From assembly GCA_014706295.1 (NCBI GenBank), contig JACSVZ010000024.1, positions 6,187,969-6,251,968 of the forward strand: DNA of 64,000 nt, written 5' to 3'. Positions 45,501 through 59,680 of the stretch are shown piece after piece. A program made the position numbers and the translations under genes. The stretch comes from Lycocorax pyrrhopterus obiensis. Its lineage: Eukaryota > Chordata > Aves > Passeriformes > Paradisaeidae. Within the stretch, counting starts at the first letter, position 1; each line of letters begins with the position of its first letter. The notes under the pieces were generated by a model. The model was given only the letters and a program-made list of their open reading frames with translations. It had not been told where the DNA came from and made no database searches.

Positions 45501-47060
45501 CTGGCTTGCTCCATGCTCCTGGTAGAGCTTTGATTGACCAAAAATGTCTTGGGAGAAGTTAAGACAGGATTTAGGTGCCTAAAATGTGTATTGAAAGAAC
45601 TGTTTGTTTTTAACAGGATACTTGTAAATGAAATGGAGACTGTTACAGCATTACTAATGCTCTCAGTTTCACAGGAGTCTCCACGTATTTGGGGTCAGCT
45701 GTAGGAATAGTGCAATTTACTTTTAAAACCTTGTTTTACAGGGCTTTAAAAAAATATGTAGCATTTAATATTTTGGAGGAAAGCTGGAAATCGTGATCCA
45801 AAGAAGGGGGGGGGGCACAAACCCAAAATCATTGTATTTTTGTGGTCTGACTCATGTTTTTTACTGAAATTGAGCTTCTCTGAGACATCCAAGCCCTCTG
45901 ATGACAGTTGGGAATGCTCTGCTGGAGGAGGTGTCACCCCTCAGCTACAGGGCACCATGTCTGGGATACAGAACTGCAGTAAGAGATACAGAAGAGTGGC
46001 AATTCAGCTTAATCAACTGCTTGCCAACCTAATTAACACTCCCCAGGTGGCTTTTCAGTCCAGGGGGAGAAGCAGAGGACAACCCTCAGGATACTTTTAA
46101 TTAAATGTATCTCTTGGGGTCCCAAACCACAAAGGGAGGGAAGAAAAACAACCCAAGGGCAGCCTCGGTCTTAGAGCTGCACTTCATTGAATCCCTGGTT
46201 AATTCTGGCAGAAGCAGCTTCCCTAATCCCCAGAATTTCTGATAAATGTGGTAGCACTTTGTTAACATCCACCATTCAAAGATTAGTGTGTTGTGTTACA
46301 AGTGTTTTAAGTGCTGATACAAAGATGTGCTATTGATGTCAGGAGTGCTACAAAAGAGGTGTTATTGCAAGAGACAGAGTGTTTAAAATGCCACTGAAGT
46401 GGACACAAATGTTGGGAGTTTGTGGTATTAAAGCAGAATATATTGCTGGCCAGGGAGAAAAATGTGGTATTGAATCAATAAAGCAGGAGATTGCAGCAAG
46501 GGAAGGCTGAGGAGGGAGAGTAACCCATTACCACCTGAATTTGCACTGCATCTGAATGGCACAATCCCTTTATCCGGACAGGGGAAACTGGTCTTACCTT
46601 CCTAAACTGAGAGCTGCTGAGCTGTTTTCTTATGAGGGAAAGGGCTGCACCGTGGACAAATCACCTGGTAGAGAAGCTCAGCTCAGCATCTCTTTCAGCC
46701 TGTTTCTGAAATTTAAAAGAAAATATTTCAGCCACAGAAATTTTACTACTTGTATCACAAACCCACGCTGTCTTCTCTTTCCAAGTGAGGACAAAGCTGG
46801 AGAACTCAGTATTTGTGTCAGTGAAATCCAACAGTTTTGTGTGGGGTTTTGTGAAAAACCAAAGTAAGAATGTTGTTTTGTGCTTTCTTTAGAGATAAAT
46901 GCGCACAGGCACTGATATATCACCCAGCTCAGATGATGGCTGTCTGAAACCATCTCATGGCTGGATTAAGCTGTGATTTGCTCCGAGGAGGACACAAACT
47001 GTCACTGTTCCCATCTGGCAGCTGTCCAAGGCTGATGGCAGAGCCATCCCGATTAATGCC
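45501..47060. other. Intergenic DNA between NIPAL3 and RCAN3
   Basis: No gene was recognised. There is a run of ten G at 45806-45815, likely polymorphic. Short open frames exist in all directions without supported splice sites or domains. A CR1 copy and the RCAN3 CpG island follow. Confidence 0.6.
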
Positions 47061-47066
47061 AGTGGA

Positions 47067-47255
47067 GGAATCACGGAATCCCAGAATGGGTTGTGTTGGA
47101 AGGGACCTTAAAGCTCATCCCATTCCACCCCTGCCATGGCAGGGACACCTTCCACTGTCCCAGGCTGCTCCAAGCCCAGTCCAACCTGGCCTTGGACACT
47201 TCCAAGGATGCAGGGGCAGCCACAGCTGCTCTGGGCAGCTCCTTCCTCCACACCA
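47067..47255 (-). mobile_element. CR1 LINE fragment, reverse orientation, upstream of the RCAN3 island
   Basis: The + strand shows the reverse complement of a CR1 3' end: 'ggaatcacggaatcccagaa', 'gttggaagggaccttaaagc', 'cagggacaccttccactgtc', 'ccaacctggccttggacac', then 'gcagccacagctgctctggg'. The copy is 5'-truncated and merges into the CpG island edge. Confidence 0.9.
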
Positions 47256-47329
47256 GCCGCCAACCGCTCGTCCAGACGCTGCTCCGAGGGCGATTTGCAG
47301 GATTTTTACACAAATTCTCATCGCTCTGA

Positions 47330-48060
47330 GCTCAGGGATCCTGGAGAGCCCCTCCTCGGGGCCCAGCGAGCGCCCGTCGCTTCTCCAGGGACGGATCCGT
47401 GCCGTACAAACACCGCCCAAAGTGTCCCCAGAGCGCTTTTGAGATGCCTGAAACCCCCCGGGGGAGGCGGCGGCGGGACCGGGACCGCGCGGCCCCTCAG
47501 GGGACCCGACCCGCCGCGACCCCTCAGCGGGGCCGGGACATGCGCAGAGCCCCCGACTCCCTCCCGCCTCTCTTCCCTCCCCCTCCCTCTCCCTCTCCCT
47601 CATTCCTTCCCCCTCCCTCCCTCCCTCTCTCCATCCGGGTCACCGACCCCCCTCACACACCCCCTCAGCTCCCGGAGGAGGCGCGGGCGGGGGGGGAACA
47701 CGCGCGCGCAGGCGCGTTCCCGCCGCCGCCCCGCCCCGGGACCCGCGGGCGCTGCGCGCTCCCGCCGCCTCTCACGGCCACCCGCGGGCAGTGCGCGCCC
47801 CCGCCGCCGCTCACGCAGACCCGTCCGCAGGTGAGAATGAGACGCGGCCCCACCGGAGCCGCCCCCGGGCCGGGCCGGGCCGGGCCGGGCCGTGCCGCGG
47901 GTGGGGAAGTTGTTTTCTTTCTCCTTCAGGGCGGAGATGGAGGGTTTGGGGTTTTAAATTTAAGAACATTCGCAGTCAGGGCTCCGGCCCCCGCCCGGGT
48001 TTGTCCCGCCGGGCACTGACTGCGGGCGGGGGGTGACTCAGGGCAGCTCCGTGGGGTCTG
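47330..48060 (+). promoter_or_regulatory. RCAN3: CpG-island promoter and noncoding first exon of RCAN3
   Basis: A strong CpG island contains a CT-rich tract (about 47560-47640) and then GC-rich sequence. A first-exon donor, CCGTCCGCAG before gtgaga, ends at 47830. The next RCAN3 exon starts at 50221 after 'tttggctggcag', so the first exon is noncoding. The same promoter could also drive the microprotein transcript beginning in the exon near 48526. Open frames of 162-232 codons across the island overlap on both strands and are rejected as genes. Confidence 0.75.
47867..47891 (+). repeat. (GGGCC)5 repeat at the start of RCAN3 intron 1
   Basis: Five perfect GGGCC units begin 36 bases downstream of the proposed RCAN3 first-exon donor. 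Five G-triplets with two-base loops fit a G-quadruplex pattern on the transcribed RNA. The repeat is short and possibly length-variable. Confidence 0.85.
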
Positions 48061-48080
48061 CGGGATCCAGCCCGAGGGTT

Positions 48081-48266
48081 TGGAACCATGGAGTGGTTTG
48101 GGTGGGAAGGGACCTTAAAGCTCATCCCATTCCCCGCCCTGCCACGGGCAGGGACACCTTCCACTATCCCAGTGGCCTTGGACACTTGCAGGGATCCAGG
48201 GGCAGCCACAGCTGCTCTGGGCACCCTGTGCCAGGGCCTCCCCACCCTCACATAAAGGATTTTTTC
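48081..48266 (-). mobile_element. CR1 LINE fragment, reverse orientation, in RCAN3 intron 1
   Basis: The + strand shows a reverse CR1 3' end: 'ggtttgggtgggaagggacc', 'cagggacaccttccactatc', 'tggccttggacacttgcagg', 'ccctgtgccagggcctcccc', then 'tcacataaaggat'. Compared with the copy at 60784-60989 it lacks about 23 bases between 'atcccag' and 'tggcctt', an internal deletion. Confidence 0.9.
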
Positions 48267-48548
48267 CTGTGAGCTCCCTATCAGAGCAGATTTAACCATT
48301 CCTGTGGAAATTGCCACGCCGTTTCCAGTCCTGACATTCCTGAAGCGATGGGATGTGACTGTGAATGAGCTGCTGGTCCAGAGGATGCCAAGGAAAACTC
48401 CCCGGTGCTGCCTGTGCCCGTGAAGAACTGCAACTCCCCATGACAGAAGCTGCTTTGCTTTAATTTCAGATGATTTTTAGCCTTCTGTGAAGTTGGGGAT
48501 TTTGTTTATAAGTGTTTCCCTGTCAGCTGGTATTGAAATGATACGCAG

Positions 48549-49808
48549 ATGTTAATGCTGAGAAGAAAGGACTTAGTGAAAGGTCTGATCCCAGTGGCTT
48601 TAGTTCTTGGGATCCTTTACATCGTGCTGGGTAAGGCTGTTTAATCTGAAATCTAAGAGGGAGCAAGTGATCCAGTAGTTTGCAAATGAGGATTGCAATG
48701 AAATTGCTTATAATTTAGTTTATTGCTGTTAATACAATGGTAAGAATAAGCACTCTGTGCTGAGCTGTCACACCTGGGTTTGGTTTATGTCACTGCTGCT
48801 CTGACTTTGTTTTGCCGTGTGAGGCTCAGACAGCCTCAGCTTGACCAAATTTCAAGTTGCTCTGTGTTCCTCACTCCATTTTTGATTCACCATTCATTGA
48901 AGTATTTGAGTTTACTTTCCAAACTCTGCCAGTGTTGCTCTCTCCTTGTTTGAGGTCTCCTCGTTCTTTGGTCTGCCAGAAAAGCAGGTGTTGGGAGCAG
49001 TGTTGGTGGGTTGGGTGGTTTGATCCCTCAGGAATGTGGGCTCAAAACCAGGACAAGGCTGGAATGTTGCTCTCAATCCACCAGAGCTTGGCTGGATGTG
49101 GGTGTCTGTCCTGGTGCTGTTTGGATGAGTCCAGATCTCCTCAGAGCCAGATGGTGCCTTTTGTTTTTACCATTTTGGCGCATTTTTGTTCCTTTTCTCT
49201 TCCCTCCTTGCATGAATCAGCAAGCACAAGAAATGAGGTTTCCACCAGCTCCCTGTTTTCTCGAATTTCCATCCTTCCTGCCATGCTGGGCAGCAGAATT
49301 TAGATCCCCAGGTGTGCGCATGGGTTTGGGATGGTTTGGCTGAAGGTCTGACTGGGGCAGTCGCTGTTCATTAACCTAGTTAATCCCCCCTCATTAGGCA
49401 AATATTCAAATGAGATCGTTGCCAATGAAACATAATATATTTACTTCCCTTTTTTTAGTGTTGTGTCACAAATTATCACTTTTTCCAAATCCAGATCTGG
49501 TGCAGTTACATGTTTTTCTCTCACTTGCACTACATCACACAGCAGTGTGATAACCTCAAGAGTTTTGCAGGGATGGGTGGCAGAAGGTCCACTCCAATAA
49601 AATCTGTTTTATTATATAAAAAATACTCTCCCTGATGTTTTTTTATTTAGTCTCTTGCTGCTTTGCTTTTTTTAAATCTTCCTTGATGTGTTTACTCCTC
49701 TCTGTAGATGCTCTTACATATGGGAAAGCCATAGGAGAAGGAGATTTCCTTACATCAGGAGATTTTAGATTTTGGTTGGCTCGGAGAGGCTTTGGAGAAA
49801 TGATTTAA
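48549..49808 (+). CDS. Candidate 60-residue single-pass membrane microprotein (2 exons)
   Basis: I recognise no family. Exon 1 (acceptor gtttccctgtcag before 48526) has an ATG at 48549 preceded by an in-frame TGA at 48534-48536 and ends at 48630 with the donor CTGG/gtaagg. Exon 2 (acceptor tttactcctctctgtag) runs from 49708 to a TAA at 49806-49808. The joined frame is open across the split Asp codon. Residues 1-11 are MLMLRRKDLVK. About residues 9-27 form a hydrophobic helix (GLIPVALVLGILYIVL) fitting a membrane anchor or signal-anchor. The tail contains ALTYGKAIGEGDF and ends FWLARRGFGEMI. AATAAA at 49835-49840 follows the stop by 26 bases. The gene lies inside RCAN3 intron 1 and probably shares its promoter, so it would be an intronically polyadenylated transcript. 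It cannot splice in frame to RCAN3 exon 50221. A second in-frame ATG at 48555 and a tiny overlapping uORF from 48538 (five codons) are also present. A chance open frame remains possible. Confidence 0.42.
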
Positions 49809-49834
49809 CTTTGTCCATGTGCTCCCATTGATGA

Positions 49835-49840
49835 AATAAA
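49835..49840 (+). terminator. Intronic AATAAA after the microprotein frame
   Basis: This canonical AATAAA lies 26 bases after the microprotein stop codon and is followed by a T-run. It would end a short transcript about 380 bases before the RCAN3 coding-start exon. In the RCAN3 pre-mRNA it is a possible intronic poly(A) site. Confidence 0.4.
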
Positions 49841-50268
49841 GTTATTTTTTCAGATACCAGAGGACTGCTCTGATTACTCAGGAAATTGTTTTAATTATTA
49901 AATAAGAAATTGTTGCTCACTGTAAAGTGTGTCATGGAGAAAAGCTTCTAGAACAATGCTGTCATTTTTCTGATTTGTGTCAGAGTAAAGGGAGGAGAAA
50001 TTCCAGTTTCTTGATGGGGCAACTTTATCTTCCTTTTGATGGAACAGCAGAGTCCTCCCTCCATCCACAGCAGGGGGATGTGGTGCTACTGATTTGTGGG
50101 AGACAGAACAAATTTCATGTTGATTCCTGTCCTTTTTTGTGAAATTATTTGCCTTTAACAGTGGGAGCAGGAAGATGTGGTATCCTCACAGTTTGTTTTT
50201 GGGTTTTCTTTGGCTGGCAGGGCCCTGTTGGAAGCTGGCACCTGAGCAGGAGCTGCTGGGGGGGAAGG

Positions 50269-54238
<3,970 letters not shown>

Positions 54239-56052
54239 AGCTGAGCTGCTCCAGGTGGTACCAACACCAGGCACCCGACGAGTCCATGTGTTGCTGTCTG
54301 TGCTGCTGCTATAGGTCACAACAGATCTGACTTGTTGTCTCTCATGTTCAAGATTTTGGATGCCAATGCTCTGAAAAGCACTTTAATTTTAGGGACTAGT
54401 CCCCCCCGAGTGTAGCAAATCCACCTGACTTGAAATAGTGACAATTAGGGAGTCTGGCTGTGTTTTGGTTTTTTAAGATGTCGCCCTTTCCTCTCTGTTG
54501 TACAGTGTGATGTTCCAAGTGCTGAAATAATCTCTTCCTGTCACAAGTGGGTTCCAGCAAGTTCCTTGTACAGCAGTTAAAAGCTGATCTGTCCAACAGC
54601 TTCCAGTTTATCTAGTGTTGAACACAAGTGAAATGCACTCCTTATGCTTGAATTCCTTGCCAGCTGAGGTGAAGGTTAACCTTTGCTTTTCTCAGAAATG
54701 CCAAGTGTGTGTTTGTAGTTTGACATGAGGCACAAATACATGGAGAAGCTGAATTCAGGGGGTTTGGTGACTACAGGGAGGAGAACATCAGAGGAAGAAC
54801 CTCAGAGACTGTCACCAGCACTGCTGCTCTGGTGTCTGTGGTGGTGCACTGACACCTCATTAGGAGTTAATTACAGTAGTAGAGTGAAATATGGATCCAG
54901 CTGTTGAGTGTGTTGTGTCTGATCCTCTCTGACAATCTGGGGATGTTTATTCCTCTGGCCTCCACGTCTGAATAAATCCAGTGACTGTTAGGTCCTGGCA
55001 GGAGCTAAAACATCCGAGGGTTAATTGTTAACTTCTCCAGTCTGTTTTGTATTTTCAAAGACAATCAGTTGCCTGGCTTAGCCAGTTTTAATGCAGTTTC
55101 AGCCCTTGTTTGCTGTTTTTCGTGAAGACTTTTTCTGTGTGGCCTCCTGTGTGTCTGACAGAGCATCTGCTGCTTCTGAGACCAGGATGCATCTTTTAGA
55201 ATACAGATCTTTGATTTTGTGATCTTGTGTTAAGTGTTTTAGTAGGAGGAAAATATGCCTTGGTATAACACCACCTGCTCCTGTGCTTTTATGCTATTTT
55301 ATAGCCAAACTTTTTTAGTCTAGACAGATTCTTCTTTTTTTGTATTTAAAAAGATAAAATGATTTGTGAACAAACCAGGCTGCTGATGTTCCTGTGTAGA
55401 AATCATTCCAAAATTCAGATTTTTCAGGTTCATCTCAGTGTGTTTCAGTTGTACATGCCGTGCTTCTTGAACTTCCAGAAGTGTTTTCACTTGACTGACA
55501 GCAGGGGGAAAAGGAATGGGCAGGGATTCTCATGGATGTGGAGGTTTTCAACTCGGTGTTGTGCCAGCTCAGGATCCCTCCTGCCACCAGCTTCAAAGTG
55601 GGATCCTGCAGGCAGGTCCTTGCTCCAGAGGCAGGAATAGGAACAGGACAGAGTAAAAAAGTAGGGAAATGGGGTTTGTCCATCTTGCCTCTACAGGTGT
55701 GGTATTTATGTATCTCTTCAGGTATTGAAATGACTCCAAGTCCAGCTTCACTGTCTCACTGTTCCATGGAATTAAAACAAAGGTAAAAAACCCAGCAAAA
55801 ACCTGTGTTATCCAGCAGGCTTGTGGATTTTTGAAATTCCAGAAGTCCAGTTTGGATTCTCTGTGGTGTTTCTATTTCTTAAATTATTTCATTTCTACCC
55901 CAGTGTAGAAGTTGCTGTAAGTAGGAGTAAGTGGAAAACCTTCAGAAACAGTTTTATAAGGAGAATCAAGTGTGATGTTGTTGATGTGTAAATGTGTAAA
56001 ATGTGGAACAACATTCCAGCACTTTCCATTGTGTAAAGACACTTCAAATAAA
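54239..56052 (+). terminator. RCAN3: RCAN3 3' region with poly(A) signals
   Basis: AATAAA occurs at 54971-54976 and 56047-56052 after the TAG at 54236-54238. The first would give a 3' UTR of about 0.75 kb and the second about 1.8 kb. No coding content was recognised in between. Which signal is used is unknown. Confidence 0.55.
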
Positions 56053-56059
56053 ACAATGC

Positions 56060-59000
56060 AGTGCCATTCACACTGGGAATTTTAACTGTGTTCCATGCTG
56101 GACCAAGGTGGATATGTGAGATTTTTAATGGTGGTGTCTGCTTGAATGCTTCTGTTGGCAGATGGCACAGGAGACTCCGTGTGCCTCGGAGCTGGGGGTG
56201 GCAGGGACCCACAGGAGAGATTTGGGAGCTTGGATCCTTACAGGGACCACTCTGGGTGGGAAGGAGGAGCCAAACAGAGGCTTCAAAGCTTTAATGAAGC
56301 CATTGATCAGTATCAGAAGTGATTCTGCTCCACTCCAGGGCGACAAAAACTCTATTCCAGGGTGACAGCTTGCCTTGGACAATGAAGCTCAAGTTTGCTT
56401 AATTCCCTCCACGCCATGATTCAGTAACCCCCGTCAGAACCTGTTTCTCCTAATCACTGACCTGCTGCTAAGGGCTATTTTTAGCAGCAAGCTTGCACAG
56501 AGGCACCAACTCAGCCCTTTCTGAGCTTGCACTTTGTATAAATAAATACCCCAAATTCCTTTAAAATGTTCTCCTTGAGAAGCAGCTGAAACTTGTGGTG
56601 TTTCTTTGTGTTCTGGAGCTATGGGAGTACTTTGGGTTTGTTTTATAATAGCTGAGAACCTGTGATTGCAGCTCATCATTCTGAACTGCTTCCCCTGGAA
56701 AGACCCTGTGCATAAAATTCCAATTGCTTCATTTATTCCCTGAAAGGTTTAATTTCCATTTTTGTCTGGGTTTGGATTAGGGATATTTTTTAGCCCAGAA
56801 CAGAAGGGTGGTCTGTGAATCTTACTGGGTTTTGTTTATTTGCTCCACTCTCAGTGTAAAACTTGCTAGGAGAGATTGCTGGTGTGGAAAGAGACCCCAG
56901 CCAAGCCTCATCCCCTTGGAGAAAACACAGAGCAAGATAAAAGACTTCTCCTGCAGGTATTGACCCTGAGATGAGAGTGAGTGTGACACAGGGCTGTCCC
57001 TGCCATCGCTCACAGCTCCAGGGAGGTTTAACAGGGTCTGATCGTCTCCATAAAACAAGAGCAGGGCCTAGAAAGTAGAAAACACAGTGTTTTAGATGTT
57101 ACCTAATGTGTTAAAATCCTGCTCTGAACCAGGTCTCTGCACTGTAACGCTTTGGCGTGCTCAGACTTGTAGAGGGAATGTTTGATTCCCCTGGTGAAGG
57201 GAACATATTCCAACCATCAGCAGTACCGGGGTGAGGCAGTGGGAAAGACATTCTGTCAGTCTGGTTTGCTCTTACATAAAACATAAAAATAACCAATTCA
57301 GTATCCTCTGTGGCTCTGTGTCGGGATCACAGGAGCAGGGATTGGGAGAGCAGCCAGGCTGAGCTGTGCCCTCCTGCTGGGACAGGTCACCTCAGCTCCC
57401 TTCATCGCTCCCAGGGATGTCTGGTAATGATTTCTGAGGCTGTGGGTGCGTGGAGATCACCGAGGGCCTGATTTCACAATACAGTTCCAAACTCAATAAT
57501 AATGAATTTCTAGTTGGTCTTGGTATCTGCTGTGATATCTGTTCTCTCTTTGTTCTCACTGAGACACTCCAGGCTCTGCTCTGCCCTGCCAGGTGCAGGC
57601 AAACTGCAGATTAACCAGCAGAGCTGTGAGCTGAGCTGCTATTCCAAGAGAAATCAAAATCTGCTCCATGGCAAATTCAGTGAGACTTCACACCTTGTAA
57701 GGCTGTGTCACTTCTTAGGGGTTGGTAAGGCTGTAGTGAGCCTGGAGTTAATTCAGGGTTATGTTTTGTCCTTTGATGTTCATTGACTTCATCAGAATTG
57801 TTCTGGAGCATCCCAGAGTCTCCTTTGGTCCTCCTTTAATGGGATAAGCTCAGGGTTGGTGACTGTAACTGATGTTGGCAGCAGATGTTTTACAGTAACA
57901 GTGTATAAACATTTATCTATACATGATACAAATGCATCTATACGTTTAACAGTGTATAAACCTGGTGTGTGGCTCTAGCTCATAGTAAAGGGCTACAAAT
58001 TTAGGACCTGGTGAGGGACAAACCCTTGGGAAAGTCCCACCCTCCCTCCCTACTGTCACAGAGGCTTTGAGAACTCACACTTGCTTTTACTTGGGCTGCC
58101 CACACTCACAGGGCTTGGTGCCTCCCTTCCTGTACTACTTAAATTGAGTTATTAATTATTTTTATTAACTCACATTCATAACTCTTCCAAGCTATGGTTG
58201 CTCACTGTTGAAAGAAGCCCCTCTGCTCTCTAGAGATACAGCCCAGGGAAGGTTGGTGGCTGGAAAACCACTCCTGTTCCTGAGAAAGCCTCGTGTTCTT
58301 GCTTGTTTATGCAGGATGGGGCAGTCGTTGTAAGGAAACCAATCAAGTGAAATTTATTCCCTTGAAAAGATAATTGGTGAGTAATCCCTGCTGGGATTTC
58401 AGTCTGAGGTTTTAAGGAGCTGCACGGGCCTTCAGTGGGATTGAGCTGGAAGTGACTAATGTGGGTCTTTGTAGCTGTACAAAAAATCTGCTAGATAATT
58501 GGATCTGGAAACTCTGGTTTCTGGTGAAAAAGCCTCTGTGGTTGTGTTCTGTGGTTCAGTGTAGAAACCAGTCCACGGTGGACACCAAACTGAAGTGTGA
58601 CCTGTGTTAGGGGCACAAATGTTCCTGGAGGAGGAAAGTGAGAGCTGCAAGGTAAGGAAGCACCTCATTTGTCATCCAAACTGTACTCTGGTCTTCCCAA
58701 GAAATCCACTGCAAATGTTTATGGACCATCAGGATCCCCCTGTTGCTGCCTTCCATATGGAGGCAGGACTCTGTAAGGAGCAGGTTTATCCATGTTTCAG
58801 GTTGTTTTATAAGGGAGCTGGGTGATGTGGCTCTGGCTGCAGCTGGGGCAGCTGAAATGGAGGATGGGGGGAAACGTCTCCTGCACAGCAGCTCAGCAAC
58901 CCCAAACCACGAATGGAGCCTGGACTGAGGGCTGTGGCTTGTTCCTGTGGTTTTCTGGGAGGTCTAGGCAGGGGACAGATGGCTTTTATAAGTATGATTT

Positions 59001-59280
59001 CCACAGGAAAAATCCAGACAGGGACTGTACTGTGGTCACATTTCTCCCCACTCATTGGTGGGAAATGCAAGATAAAGCCAACGAGGTACAGGTTAAAGGC
59101 GAGGATTCCTTTCCATTTTGATCCTTTTGATTCCACAGACGAGTGGACAAAACCACTCGTTCCATCTTTGGGCTGGATGTGCTTGGGCTCCTTCTCCCAA
59201 AGTGCCTGGGAGACCTTTGGGCATCGAAGAGCCGCAGAAACCGGGCTGTTCCCAAAGCTTGGGAGCTCTCGCTGTGAGAC
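56060..59280. other. Intergenic DNA between RCAN3 and NCMAP
   Basis: No gene, RNA gene or CR1 copy was recognised. A 14-base direct repeat (aacagtgtataaac) occurs at 57897-57910 and 57949-57962. A short ATG-plus-donor arrangement at 58619-58651 was considered and not accepted as an exon. Confidence 0.6.
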
Positions 59281-59289
59281 GGGGGGGGT

Positions 59290-59680
59290 CAAATCCCAGA
59301 CTCCTCCATCCCCCTCAGCCGCTGCCCGGCGGGCCCAGGGGCACCCGCAGCCCCGCACGGGCCCGGGGAGGCGGCGCCGGGGGCCGGGCCGGGCGGGGCG
59401 GCCCCGGGGAGGCACCTGCGGCGGCGGGGCTGTGCCGGGGCTCCGGCCGCACCGGCACCGGGCTCCCCGCGGCAGCAGCGGGGCTCGGCTGGGCTGGGCA
59501 GCTCCGGGCTGGGGAAGGGGGGGAGCGGTGGCGGGGGCCGAGTCCCGCAGCCCCGGCGGCCGGAGGGAGCCGGGAGCCGCCGCGGCAGCGCTGGAGCCCC
59601 GAGCCCGCAGCATCCTCCGTGAGTAGCCCCGGCGGCAGCGCCGGCTGAGGGTCGGGCGTAGGAACCGCTCTTGAACGGGG
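59290..59680 (+). promoter_or_regulatory. NCMAP: CpG island, probable NCMAP promoter and first noncoding exon
   Basis: A dense CpG island precedes NCMAP by 4.2 kb. A donor (CATCCTCC before gtgagt) ends a possible first exon at 59618, which would splice to the NCMAP start-codon exon whose acceptor (cccctttgcag) lies just before 63913. The long open frames on both strands here are GC-driven artefacts. Assignment to NCMAP rests on position and strand. Confidence 0.6.

Noticed and set aside
47136..47834. 232-codon open frame on the + strand over the RCAN3 CpG island
   Set aside because: It starts inside a CR1 copy and runs through a CT-rich simple repeat. Its residues are low-complexity Pro/Arg/Ser, typical of CpG islands.
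58619..58651. ATG with a short acidic frame (MFLEEESESCK) ending at a gtaagg donor
   Set aside because: No upstream promoter and no downstream exon that continues the frame were found; ATG-plus-donor pairs this short are common by chance.
58807..59613. 268-codon open frame on the minus strand over the NCMAP CpG island
   Set aside because: A competing long frame exists on the + strand. It is compositionally biased with no recognisable domain or splice support.
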